18,481 bases of DNA from Rhodobacter sp. (GTDB taxonomy: Bacteria > Pseudomonadota > Alphaproteobacteria > Rhodobacterales > Rhodobacteraceae), in NCBI GenBank assembly GCA_013824045.1, contig PNND01000022.1, positions 1 through 18,481 on the forward strand, written 5' to 3'. The notes beneath the pieces were generated by a model, which was given only the letters and a program-made list of their open reading frames with translations, had not been told where the DNA came from and ran no database searches. Positions 1-7,145 of this stretch are shown here, in pieces (position 1 is the stretch's first letter; the number at the start of each line of letters is the position of its first letter). The position numbers were made by a program, and so were the translations under genes.

Positions 1-1032
1 TCCGTCGGGCGACATGTCCATGATGCCGCCCCAGGACCGCAGCACCTTGGCCCGCCCGATCATCGGCATCAGGGTCATGCCCGCCTCCATTACATGTTCC
101 ACCATGGGGAGGTTCCCGCGTGACGCGTAAGAGGCGTAGAAATCCAGATCGCCCCCAAAGACCAGACCGCCCTTATCGGATTGGCTGATGTAGAAATGGC
201 CCATTCCGAAGCTTACGACATGGTCGATCACGGGCTTCAGCCCTTCGGTCACGAAGGCCTGCAGGATGTGGGATTCGATAGGAAGGCGCAGGCCTGCCAT
301 GGCGGCGACCTGGGAGGAGCGGCCTGCCACCACGATGCCCACCTTCTTGGCACGGATCGCGCCGCGCGTGGTCTGCACGCCCACCACCTTGCCGTTCTGG
401 ACGTCGATCCCCGTCACTTCGCAGTTCTGGATCAGATCGACGCCGCGCTTGTCGGCCCCGCGCGCATAGCCCCAGGCCACGGCATCATGCCGCGCCGTGC
501 CGCCGCGCGGGTGATAGAGGCCGCCATAGATGGGAAAACGCGTCTGTTCGAAATCGAGATAGGGCAGATGTTCGCGCACGCCTTCCCGGTCCAAGAGGAT
601 CGCGTCATCGCCTTGGTTGATCATCGCATTGCCGCGCCGGGCAAAGGCATCGCGCTGGCCATCGGAGTGGAACAGGTTGATCAGCCCGCGCTGCGAATGC
701 ATCACATTGTAGTTCAGGTCCGGCTCCAGCCCTTCCCACAGCTTCATCGAATGGGAATAGAATTCCGAATTGCCCGGCAGGAAGTAGTTGGCGCGCACGA
801 TGGTGGTGTTGCGCCCGATATTGCCAGAGCCGAGATAGCCCTTTTCCAGCACGGCGATGTTGGTCAGTCCGTGGTTCTTGGCCAGATAATAGGCGGTGGA
901 CAGGCCATGCCCGCCGCCGCCGATGATGATGGCGTCATATTCCGCCTTGGGGGCCGGGTCGCGCCAAGCGGGCTTCCAGCCCTTGTTGCCGAAAAGCCCT
1001 TCGGTGATGACCTTCAAGCCTGAGTAACGCAT
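1..1032 (-). CDS. soxB: Sarcosine oxidase beta subunit, heterotetrameric (partial, C-terminus off left edge)
   Basis: The flavoprotein subunit of heterotetrameric sarcosine oxidase oxidatively demethylates sarcosine to glycine; the one-carbon unit passes to tetrahydrofolate or leaves as formaldehyde. The visible 344 residues begin MRYSGLKVI and carry an FAD-binding Rossmann motif (IIIGGGGHG, about residues 35-42), then GSGNIGRNTTIVR at 68-80. The GLYHPRGGTARHD stretch holds His174, which matches the histidine (His173 without the initiator Met) that covalently binds FMN in this family. The family is usually a little over 400 residues, so roughly the last 70 lie beyond the window. The start at 1032 is supported by AGGAAAGG 7 nt upstream. 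In known sox operons soxD, soxA and soxG follow soxB, so they are expected to the left. Monomeric sarcosine oxidase or a generic DadA-like oxidase fits less well, because the N-terminus and the FMN-His motif are specific to SoxB. Confidence 0.95.
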   Translation of the reverse strand, partial: MRYSGLKVITEGLFGNKGWKPAWRDPAPKAEYDAIIIGGGGHGLSTAYYLAKNHGLTNIAVLEKGYLGSGNIGRNTTIVRANYFLPGNSEFYSHSMKLWEGLEPDLNYNVMHSQRGLINLFHSDGQRDAFARRGNAMINQGDDAILLDREGVREHLPYLDFEQTRFPIYGGLYHPRGGTARHDAVAWGYARGADKRGVDLIQNCEVTGIDVQNGKVVGVQTTRGAIRAKKVGIVVAGRSSQVAAMAGLRLPIESHILQAFVTEGLKPVIDHVVSFGMGHFYISQSDKGGLVFGGDLDFYASYASRGNLPMVEHVMEAGMTLMPMIGRAKVLRSWGGIMDMSPDG

Positions 1033-1112
1033 GGACAGACCTTTCCTGACGCCGGGCATTGAACCGGGTCCCTGCCGTTTGTTCAACAGGAAGCAGCAGT
1101 TTCCTGTGCTGC

Positions 1113-1133
1113 CCGCGACAAAAGGTGTCGCGG
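1113..1133 (-). terminator. Hairpin downstream of the alpha/beta-hydrolase
   Basis: CCGCGACA and TGTCGCGG form a perfect 8-bp stem with a 5-nt loop (AAAGG on plus). It lies 24 nt past the hydrolase stop and about 80 bp before soxB. A second, weaker stem, ACAGGAA/TTCCTGT at 1086-1107 with an 8-nt loop, follows on the minus strand. Neither has a clean U-tract, so they may be partial terminators or mRNA 3'-end stabilisers. Confidence 0.45.
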
Positions 1134-1156
1134 ACGGGCTGCTTTACGCGGCAGGG

Positions 1157-2077
1157 CTATTCGGCCAGCTTTTCGCGCAGGAAGGCCACCACCTCGGCCA
1201 GCGCGTCCAGCCGCTTGAACTGACCCGTGCCGTGGCCCGAGTCGGGCAGCAGGCGATATTCCAGCTCGCGTGTTCCCGGACGCGCGAGCAGCGCCGCAAC
1301 AAGGCGCCCCGACTGCACGCGCGAGATGTTGGTGTCGTCGGACCCGTGCATGATCAGGAACGGGGGAAGCACGGCTTCTGCAGGCAGGGCGGCCAGCATG
1401 GTCAGGGGGCTGGCCGCATCGGCAAGATCGGGGTTCTCGCCCACAGGCGCGCCGATCAGCCGGGATTCAGCGGAGTCTGCATCATCCGTCGGCCCCATCT
1501 TGGCGGTCATGCCAATCGCTGCCATGTCGGCATCCATCTGGGAAAACAGGATCGGGGGAAACCACACGACAGAAGCCCGCAGCGCCGTTGCCGGATCAGC
1601 CGCGAGGCTGATCCCCGCCACCGCCGACAGATGCCCGCCCGCCGAGGCACCGAAAGAGGCGATCCGCATCTCGTCATAGCCCAAGGCATCGCCGTTGGCG
1701 CGCACATAGGCAAAGGCATCCTGCAGATCGTCATACTGTCCGGGCCAGACCGCCTGATCGGAGAGACGGTAGTTGATCGAGGCCACCGCGATGCCTGCGC
1801 GCAGGAACATGTCCAGCCCGTCGGGGTCTGACTTGTCACCAACCATGAAGCCGCCACCGTGGATAAAGACGACGATGGGCGGATTCTCCACGCCATCGGG
1901 CACGTAGATATCCATGATGTTGCGGTCGGCAGAGCGGTCGGCATAGGCCAGATCGTCATGCAAGACATAGTCGGGGCCGGGCGGGCCTGCGGCGACACCG
2001 GGGGGCGGGCCGTCCTGCGCCTGCACAACCCCGGCAAACATCATGGCAATGGCGGCAATCAGATAACGTGAGGACAT
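1157..2077 (-). CDS. Secreted alpha/beta-hydrolase (esterase/lipase, HSL/BD-FAE-like)
   Basis: A 306-residue predicted carboxylesterase with an N-terminal export signal (MSSRYLIAAIAMMFAGVVQA, likely cleaved after residue 20), so it acts in the periplasm or outside. The HGGGF oxyanion motif is at 73-77. The nucleophile elbow G-A-S145-A-G is in a GxSxG setting, an acidic residue sits in HGSDD (Asp248, or Asp247), and the catalytic His is His282 in SGHG. The region after the elbow resembles BD-FAE-type esterases, but no substrate can be named. The start at 2077 is preferred over an upstream in-frame ATG at 2119 because GAAAGG lies about 6 nt upstream and the signal peptide begins there. The upstream ATG would also add residues encoded by the terminator hairpin. 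Its leader is only 28 nt after that hairpin. No functional link to soxB or gdh is evident. Confidence 0.88.
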   Translation of the reverse strand: MSSRYLIAAIAMMFAGVVQAQDGPPPGVAAGPPGPDYVLHDDLAYADRSADRNIMDIYVPDGVENPPIVVFIHGGGFMVGDKSDPDGLDMFLRAGIAVASINYRLSDQAVWPGQYDDLQDAFAYVRANGDALGYDEMRIASFGASAGGHLSAVAGISLAADPATALRASVVWFPPILFSQMDADMAAIGMTAKMGPTDDADSAESRLIGAPVGENPDLADAASPLTMLAALPAEAVLPPFLIMHGSDDTNISRVQSGRLVAALLARPGTRELEYRLLPDSGHGTGQFKRLDALAEVVAFLREKLAE

Positions 2078-2105
2078 GGGAAACCTTTCAAGGCGAAGAA
2101 ACAAA

Positions 2106-2128
2106 GAGTGGGCCGACAAGGCCCACTC
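2106..2128 (-). terminator. Rho-independent terminator after gdh, possible leader attenuator of the hydrolase
   Basis: GAGTGGGCC and GGCCCACTC form a perfect 9-bp stem with a 5-nt loop. On the minus strand it is followed by the T-rich run CTTTGTTTCTT, the classic intrinsic terminator layout. It lies 87 nt after the gdh stop but only 28 nt before the hydrolase ATG. Confidence 0.8.
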
Positions 2129-2214
2129 CGTTCCCTAACGCCCGTCGGGACAAACTCCGTCGCATCGCCCCGCACTTTGTTGCGTTGCGGCGATTTTCCC
2201 CCTGCGCCGTGCCG

Positions 2215-3645
2215 TCACAACCCCTTTGACCGGTAGGACTGCGCCACGCGCCCGATCGACACAAGATAGGCGGCCATACGCAGATCTTCGACATCCGCGC
2301 GGCTGTGCCAGACCTCGCGCATGGCCTGATATGCGGTACGCATCGTGTCATCGAGGCCCGAACGCACCAGCGCCAGTTCATCCGATCCGGTGAGGAACTT
2401 TTCCTTGAAATCCGGCGACAGGCTCCAGCCGAGCTGCTGGTCGCTGGACAGGCGTTCCAGTTCCTCGACCAACAGGCGGGAACGTGCCTCTTCCGCCCGG
2501 CGCTGCATGCGGCCAAAGCGGATATGCGACAGGTTCTTGACCCATTCGAAATAGCTGACCGTCACGCCCCCCGCATTGGCATACATGTCGGGGATGATGA
2601 CCGCGCCCTTTTCCCGCAGAATTTCATCGGCCCCAAAGGTGATGGGGCCATTGGCCGCCTCGACGATCAGGGGCGCACTTATGCGTGGGGCATTGCCCTT
2701 GTGGATCACGCCTTCCAGCGCGGCGGGGATCAGGATGTCGCAATCCTTTTCCAGCACCGCTGCGCCATCGGCGGTGTAGTCCGCCCCGACAAAGCCCTTC
2801 AGCCCGCCCGTGGCGGCCATGTGCTGGCGCACGGCCTCTACCTCAAGCCCGGCATCGGATACCAAGGCACCGTCACGTTCGATGATGGCGGTGATCTTCA
2901 CCCCATCCTCTTCCGACAGGAACTTCGCCGCGTGATAGCCCACATTGCCCAAGCCCTGCACAACGGCGCGCTTGCCTTCCAGCCCGCCGGACAACTTGGC
3001 CTTGGCCACATCTTCCGGGTGGCGGAAGAATTCGCGCAGGGCGAATTGAACGCCGCGCCCCGTCGCCTCCACCCGGCCCTGAATGCCGCCCGCATGGGGC
3101 GGCTTGCCGGTGACGCAGGCCTTGGCGTTGATGTCGGTGGTGTTCATGCGGGCATATTGGTCGGCGATCCATGCCATTTCCCGCTCGCCCGTGCCCATAT
3201 CGGGGGCGGGCACGTTCTGCGCCGGATGGATCAGGTCGCGCTTGATCAGCTCATAGGCGAAGCGGCGGGTGATCTGTTCCAGCTCGTCAACATCCCAAGC
3301 GCGGGGGTCGATGCACAGCCCGCCCTTCGACCCGCCAAAAGGCGTTTCCACCAGAGCGCATTTATAGGTCATCAGCGCGGCCAGCGCCTCTACCTCATCC
3401 TGGTTAACGGAAAGGGCATAGCGGATGCCGCCCTTCACCGGTTCCATATGTTCGGAATGGACCGACCGATAGCCGGTGAAGGTTTCGATCTTGCCCCGCA
3501 GGCGCACCCCGAAACGGACCGTGTAGGTCGAGTTGCAAACCCGGATCTTCTGTTCCAGACCGGGGCTGAGATCCATCAGCCGCACCGCGCGGTTGAACAT
3601 CAGATCGACGGATTCCCGAAAGCTGGGTTCACCGGAATGTTGCAT
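2215..3645 (-). CDS. gdhA: Glu/Leu/Phe/Val-type glutamate dehydrogenase
   Basis: A 476-residue cytosolic enzyme interconverting glutamate with 2-oxoglutarate and ammonium. The substrate-binding PVKGGIRY segment is at about 69-76 and the family signature ETPFGGSKGGLCIDP at 100-114, with active-site Lys107 in GGSKGG. PAPDMGTGE at 146-154 holds the catalytic Asp149. The Rossmann motif GLGNVG is followed by an acidic residue (IIERDG), which favours NAD over NADP, though weakly. Length is near that of mammalian-like hexameric GDH cores rather than the 1,600-residue NAD-GDH. The start at 3645 is chosen over one 19 codons upstream because GGGAGG lies 6 nt before it, and alignment with the family is good from MQHSGEPSFRE onwards. 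It is transcribed alone or leads the minus-strand series ending in soxB, but a strong terminator follows it. Leucine dehydrogenase is less likely, given length and signature. Confidence 0.93.
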   Translation of the reverse strand: MQHSGEPSFRESVDLMFNRAVRLMDLSPGLEQKIRVCNSTYTVRFGVRLRGKIETFTGYRSVHSEHMEPVKGGIRYALSVNQDEVEALAALMTYKCALVETPFGGSKGGLCIDPRAWDVDELEQITRRFAYELIKRDLIHPAQNVPAPDMGTGEREMAWIADQYARMNTTDINAKACVTGKPPHAGGIQGRVEATGRGVQFALREFFRHPEDVAKAKLSGGLEGKRAVVQGLGNVGYHAAKFLSEEDGVKITAIIERDGALVSDAGLEVEAVRQHMAATGGLKGFVGADYTADGAAVLEKDCDILIPAALEGVIHKGNAPRISAPLIVEAANGPITFGADEILREKGAVIIPDMYANAGGVTVSYFEWVKNLSHIRFGRMQRRAEEARSRLLVEELERLSSDQQLGWSLSPDFKEKFLTGSDELALVRSGLDDTMRTAYQAMREVWHSRADVEDLRMAAYLVSIGRVAQSYRSKGL

Positions 3646-3832
3646 GTCATCCTCCCTGTCGCGCCGGAACAGGGGGCGCGGCCCTTGCCGTGAGGCTAGC
3701 ACAGCCGAATGCTGTGGCCTCGGTTTACGACGGACAGATTTGCACGGGGTTTAAGACGCCCGGATGAAACGCATGCAGATTCACCTGTCGCAGCAGGCGC
3801 GTGCCACCTGTCTGGCATAGCCGAACGCCCTT

Positions 3833-3898
3833 ATTCGTTAACGAATGCGCCCGGTTCTTTCCCAATCCTGCCTCAATCCTGCCTAGCAGAATGGTTAA
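3833..3898. promoter_or_regulatory. Perfect 14-bp palindrome plus CtrA-like half-site ahead of the Tad genes
   Basis: ATTCGTTAACGAAT (3833-3846) is a perfect inverted repeat centred on TTAA. About 45 bp further on, ATGGTTAA (3891-3898) reads TTAACCAT on the minus strand, the half-site commonly assigned to the response regulator CtrA in Rhodobacteraceae. CtrA is known to influence motility, Tad pilus and gene-transfer-agent genes in this group, so placement upstream of a Tad cassette is sensible. Binding itself is inference, and no full TTAA-N7-TTAA site is present. Confidence 0.4.
3863..3884. repeat. 11-bp tandem direct repeat
   Basis: CAATCCTGCCT occurs twice back to back, 3863-3873 and 3874-3884, between the palindrome and the CtrA-like half-site. 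It could be a paired protein-binding site or a simple duplication. Confidence 0.7.
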
Positions 3899-3957
3899 AA
3901 CAGCCAGACTTGAGGATGGGTACCAATCCGCTTGGAACATCCCGGAAAGGGCGAGAC

Positions 3958-4251
3958 ATGACGATTTATCATATCCACCGCCGCACGAGGGCAATCCTTG
4001 CCTTGGCAGCTTCGGGCGAATCAGTCTCCGGGAGCCTTCGGGCCGCCCGCAAAGCACTGTCTGCGGCCCCGCCACAATCATGGCGGAATTTGGCCGACCG
4101 TTTCGGCGATACCCCCGGCTTCAACCTCGAATCTTCACAACGCTTGCAGCCTGCACCGGCATCCCGCATCCCTGACCGGGGGTGCAAGGATGCGGTAAAC
4201 CGGATTTCCGGGCTGCCGTGCAACGATCATGGGATCATGGGTCATGCGTAA
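3958..4251 (+). CDS. Doubtful 97-codon ORF overlapping the TadG start
   Basis: A frame starting MTIYHIHRRTRAILALAASGES has an AAAGG/GGGCGAG-like sequence just upstream and ends in a TAA that overlaps the TadG ATG (ATGCGTAA), an arrangement that could couple translation. Against it, the product has no recognisable domain or membrane segment. It is rich in basic and small residues in a scrambled way, and only about two thirds of its third positions are G or C, clearly fewer than in the neighbouring genes. It may be a leader peptide, an unrecognised small protein or chance. I do not assign a function. Confidence 0.22.
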   Translation: MTIYHIHRRTRAILALAASGESVSGSLRAARKALSAAPPQSWRNLADRFGDTPGFNLESSQRLQPAPASRIPDRGCKDAVNRISGLPCNDHGIMGHA

Positions 4252-5893
4252 GACTGTCCTTTCTCTTCTCGGCCGTCCGTTTCGTCGGTTCCGCCGCAGC
4301 GAGGACGGCTCGCTGCTGGTCTTCGGCCTTTTCCTCTTCGCCACCTTCTTCCTGATGAGCGGCATGGCCGTTGATCTGATGCGGACCGAGAACCGCCGCG
4401 CCGCGCTGTCGCAATCGCTGGACCGCTGCGCCCTGAACGCCGCCGCGCTGCGCCAGACGCTGGACCCCGCCACCGTGGTCCGCGACTGCGTGGAACGCGA
4501 TGGGATGCTGCCCTTCCTGACCGAGGTCAAGGTGACGAGCCTCGCCGGACAACGTTCGATCGAGGTGAAGGGCAAGATCCCGGTCGAAACGATGTTCATG
4601 GGTGCATCCGGTATCGACGTGATCGATGTGGCCGCACGCTCGGTCGCCGAACAGCGGGCCACGAATATCGAGATCGTCCTCGCGCTTGACGTGTCCGGGT
4701 CGATGGCGGGAACCAAGCTGGATTCGCTGAAAACCTCGGCGAGGAACTTCGTGTCGACCGTTCTGGGCAACAACACCGACAGGATTTCCATCGCGGTCGT
4801 GCCCTACAACGGTCAGGTCAACCTTGGTCCGAACCTGCGGACCAAGTTCAACGTGACGAACATTCCGGGCCTGACGGCAACGCAGAACGTGAACTGCGTC
4901 GACATGCCGTCGAGCGTGTACAGCAATACCGGTATTGCGCGTACTCTGCCGATGCCCGCTACGGGCTGGGCAGATGCGTTTACGACGCTGGGCTCCTTCC
5001 CGACCAGCTATTCGACGGACGGCCGCGCGCCGACCGCGACCAACGTCTGGTGCCCGCCGTCGACGGCGAACATCGTGCGCCTGCAGGATGACAACATCAC
5101 AGCCCTGCACACCTATATCAATAACCTGACTGCGATCGGCGCAACCTCGATCAACGCAGGGATGAAGTGGGCTGGCGCGATGCTGGACCCGCAGTTCCGC
5201 AGCGTCGTGAACGAATATGTCGATGTGGGCACCATTCCGGTGGAATTCCGCGACCGCCCGTTCGACTATTCGAAGCGTGACGCGCTGAAGATTGTCGTCC
5301 TGATGACAGACGGGGAAAACTTCGGCGATGTGCGTCTGAACGACAACTTCCGCACCGGCCCTTCGCCCATCTTCAGGGGAACCGATGGCAACCACTCCAT
5401 CCAGTTCACGTCGGGCCGTCCGGCGGCGGCAGGGACCAACCAGTTCTGGGTGCCCCACCGCAACGAATGGCGCGCAACGTCTTGGGGCGGAACCACCAGC
5501 ACGACTGGCACCCCGCAAAGCTGGCAGCAAGTCTGGCAGGAGCTGAACGTCAGCTGGACCGCATGGCACCTCTATGCCCGCGCGCTTGGCACCTCCAGTT
5601 CCACGCGGACGAGCCTGTACAACACCTGGTTCAACAACTTCCGGAGCCAGCGCGGCACCAACGTCTCGACCCCTGAAATGGACGCCGAACTGCTGCAGAT
5701 CTGCAATCTGACGAAACAGCAGGGCGTGCTGGTCTACGGGATCGCCTTCTCGGCGCCCACGCGCGGCATCAACGCGGTCAGAGGTTGTTCTTCCTCGGAA
5801 GGCCACTTCTTCAACTCGACCAACACCACCCAGCTGAACGCCGCTTTCCAGGCCATCGCCACCAACATCACCCAGTTGAGGCTCGTGAACTGA
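4244..5893 (+). CDS. TadG-like Flp pilus assembly protein with vWA domain
   Basis: A 549-residue membrane-anchored protein of the TadG type, part of the Tad/Flp pilus system used for adhesion. A basic N-terminus and SEDGS motif precede one membrane segment at about 24-45, leaving the bulk periplasmic. The G22-SLLVF context lacks the Glu at +5 that TadV needs, so it is probably not cleaved like a pseudopilin. A von Willebrand A domain begins at about 143 with a MIDAS: Asp149-x-Ser151-x-Ser153 in DVSGS, Thr301 in GATS, and Asp356 in MTDGE. The spacing from Asp149 to Thr301 is long, implying an insertion, and a second S/T/N/W-rich stretch follows Asp356. Several Cys residues could form disulfides. 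The start is uncertain: ATGs at 4229 and 4244 are in frame and none has a good Shine-Dalgarno. Its stop overlaps the next start (TGATG). Confidence 0.85.
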   Translation: MRKTVLSLLGRPFRRFRRSEDGSLLVFGLFLFATFFLMSGMAVDLMRTENRRAALSQSLDRCALNAAALRQTLDPATVVRDCVERDGMLPFLTEVKVTSLAGQRSIEVKGKIPVETMFMGASGIDVIDVAARSVAEQRATNIEIVLALDVSGSMAGTKLDSLKTSARNFVSTVLGNNTDRISIAVVPYNGQVNLGPNLRTKFNVTNIPGLTATQNVNCVDMPSSVYSNTGIARTLPMPATGWADAFTTLGSFPTSYSTDGRAPTATNVWCPPSTANIVRLQDDNITALHTYINNLTAIGATSINAGMKWAGAMLDPQFRSVVNEYVDVGTIPVEFRDRPFDYSKRDALKIVVLMTDGENFGDVRLNDNFRTGPSPIFRGTDGNHSIQFTSGRPAAAGTNQFWVPHRNEWRATSWGGTTSTTGTPQSWQQVWQELNVSWTAWHLYARALGTSSSTRTSLYNTWFNNFRSQRGTNVSTPEMDAELLQICNLTKQQGVLVYGIAFSAPTRGINAVRGCSSSEGHFFNSTNTTQLNAAFQAIATNITQLRLVN

Positions 5894-6426
5894 TGCGTAT
5901 GTCATCCATGATGCGCCGCTTCCGGCGGCGCGAGGACGGTTCGGCCACGGCGGAATTCGTCATCCTTGTACCGCTGCTCTTTGCGATCTTTGTCGCAACG
6001 ATCGAAATCGGCATGATGATGTCGCGCTGGTCCAGCATAGACCGTGCCTCGGACATGGTGATCCGGTCGCTTCGGCTTGGCCAGTACACCAACCCGACAC
6101 CGCAACTGCTGCGGCAGGAAATCTGCGATGATGTGTTCCTCGTCGAGAATTGCTTCGAGAACATCGCCGTGGACATTCGCCGCATCAACCGGACCACGTT
6201 TGTGATGCCGGACAGGGATGCACCCTGCGTGACCCGCGATATCGACATCATTCAACCGGTCGTCGAAGTGACGCCGGGCCAGCAGAATGACCTGATGCTG
6301 ATCCGCGTCTGCGTGGCGGTGGATGCCTTGTTCCCGACATCGCGCGTTGCCTTGCCGATCACATTGGATGCTCAGGGCGGCTACGCGCTGTCGGTTGCAT
6401 CTGTGTACGTCAACGAACCAAGCTGA
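5893..6426 (+). CDS. TadE-like pseudopilin
   Basis: A 177-residue minor pilin-like protein. The basic leader MRMSSMMRRFRRREDG is followed by a G16/SATAEF site, which fits the processing motif of TadE/TadF pseudopilins (cut after Gly, Glu at +5, Phe at +6) by the prepilin peptidase TadV. A hydrophobic segment runs from about 22 to 42 (FVILVPLLFAIFVATIEIGMM). The remaining domain would face the periplasm and holds Cys residues in EICDD, ENCFE, APCVT and IRVCV that could pair. The ATG at 5893 shares one base with the TadG stop, so the two are translationally coupled. No prepilin peptidase, secretin or ATPase gene is nearby, so it must rely on a Tad machine encoded elsewhere. Confidence 0.82.
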   Translation: MRMSSMMRRFRRREDGSATAEFVILVPLLFAIFVATIEIGMMMSRWSSIDRASDMVIRSLRLGQYTNPTPQLLRQEICDDVFLVENCFENIAVDIRRINRTTFVMPDRDAPCVTRDIDIIQPVVEVTPGQQNDLMLIRVCVAVDALFPTSRVALPITLDAQGGYALSVASVYVNEPS

Positions 6427-6437
6427 GGGACAGTATC

Positions 6438-7019
6438 ATGAATTTCCTGTCCAAAATCACATCAGGTATCAAGCGGTCTGTCAGCCGGTTCGGCAAAGAC
6501 ACCTCTGGAAGCCTTTTGGCAGAAGCGATGTTCATCGTACCCGTCATGGCGATGGGGATGTCGGGCTTCTACGCCTTTTGGGATGCCTATCAGACCCAGA
6601 ACCGCGTGCAGAAAGGGGCCTATGCCATTTCCGACATGCTGTCGCGAGAGATGGTTCCCGCGTCGCCGGCCTTCTTGAACGGGCTGGAAGCCACGCTGGA
6701 ATATCTGATCGGCACGGATGCCCGCACCCGCATCACCAGCATCCGCCGCAACTCGGGCGGTCCTGTCGGCGCGACCGGGTTGACGGTGCTGTGGTCGCAT
6801 TCGCCCGGCGCCACGATGCCACCGCTGACCAATGCCACGCTCAATCAGGTGATATCAGAAGTGCCGATGATGGCCGTGGGCTCGAACGTCGTGGTCTATG
6901 AGGTTGTGGTCCCCTACGCTCCGGTGACAGATATCCTGACGCTGACCACGATCAACGAAGTCGTCGTCATGCGGCCGCGTTTCCTGCCCACGCTCTGCCT
7001 GACGGGCGTGACCTGCTGA
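6438..7019 (+). CDS. Second TadE/TadF-like pilus assembly protein
   Basis: A 193-residue protein, third in the cassette, 11 nt after the previous stop, with GAGGG about 8 nt before the ATG. The amphipathic basic N-terminus ends in DTSG24/SLLAEA: Gly at -1 and Glu29 at +5 agree with a TadV-type site, but +6 is Ala rather than Phe, so cleavage is less certain. The hydrophobic helix (MFIVPVMAMGMSGFYAFWDAY) spans about 31-51 and is followed by an extracytoplasmic domain. The protein ends CLTGVTC, with Cys as its last residue, which may form a terminal disulfide loop or pair with another subunit. All three Tad proteins share a short (E/K)D-x-S/G motif just before the helix, suggesting a common origin. 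A hairpin terminator follows 57 nt downstream. Confidence 0.75.
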   Translation: MNFLSKITSGIKRSVSRFGKDTSGSLLAEAMFIVPVMAMGMSGFYAFWDAYQTQNRVQKGAYAISDMLSREMVPASPAFLNGLEATLEYLIGTDARTRITSIRRNSGGPVGATGLTVLWSHSPGATMPPLTNATLNQVISEVPMMAVGSNVVVYEVVVPYAPVTDILTLTTINEVVVMRPRFLPTLCLTGVTC

Positions 7020-7075
7020 TCGGCGCGTGACGCGGGCCTCCTTCGGGGCTGTGCGCCACGGCACCAACCTTCTGC

Positions 7076-7101
7076 ACGGGGCGGCGTTGTCCGCCCCGTT
7101 T
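7076..7101 (+). terminator. Terminator of the Tad cassette
   Basis: ACGGGGCGG (7076-7084) and CCGCCCCGT (7091-7099) form a perfect 9-bp stem with a 6-nt loop, followed by a short T run. It lies 57 nt after the last Tad gene and 45 bp ahead of the pirin gene, separating the two units. Confidence 0.72.
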
Positions 7102-7145
7102 GCGTGACCTAGGTTAGGTTCACGCCAGCAGCAGGAAGACCGCCC

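Larger units (their letters stand above)
3646..4243. other. 598-bp divergent intergenic region between gdh and the Tad genes
   Basis: This is the longest stretch without a confident gene. It must hold the promoters of gdh (minus) and the Tad cassette (plus). Visible signals are a 14-bp palindrome and a CtrA-like half-site (3833-3898), an 11-bp tandem duplication (3863-3884), a doubtful 97-codon frame (3958-4251) and three closely spaced ATGs (4229, 4237, 4244) before TadG. I see no tRNA, clear riboswitch or convincing sigma-70 pair. Third-position GC of the small frame is visibly lower than in the neighbouring genes. Confidence 0.6.

Noticed and set aside
4235..5905. 556-codon open frame on the minus strand opposite TadG
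   Set aside because: No domain, signal or family resemblance; it is antisense to a gene with an intact vWA motif and reflects GC-biased codon use.
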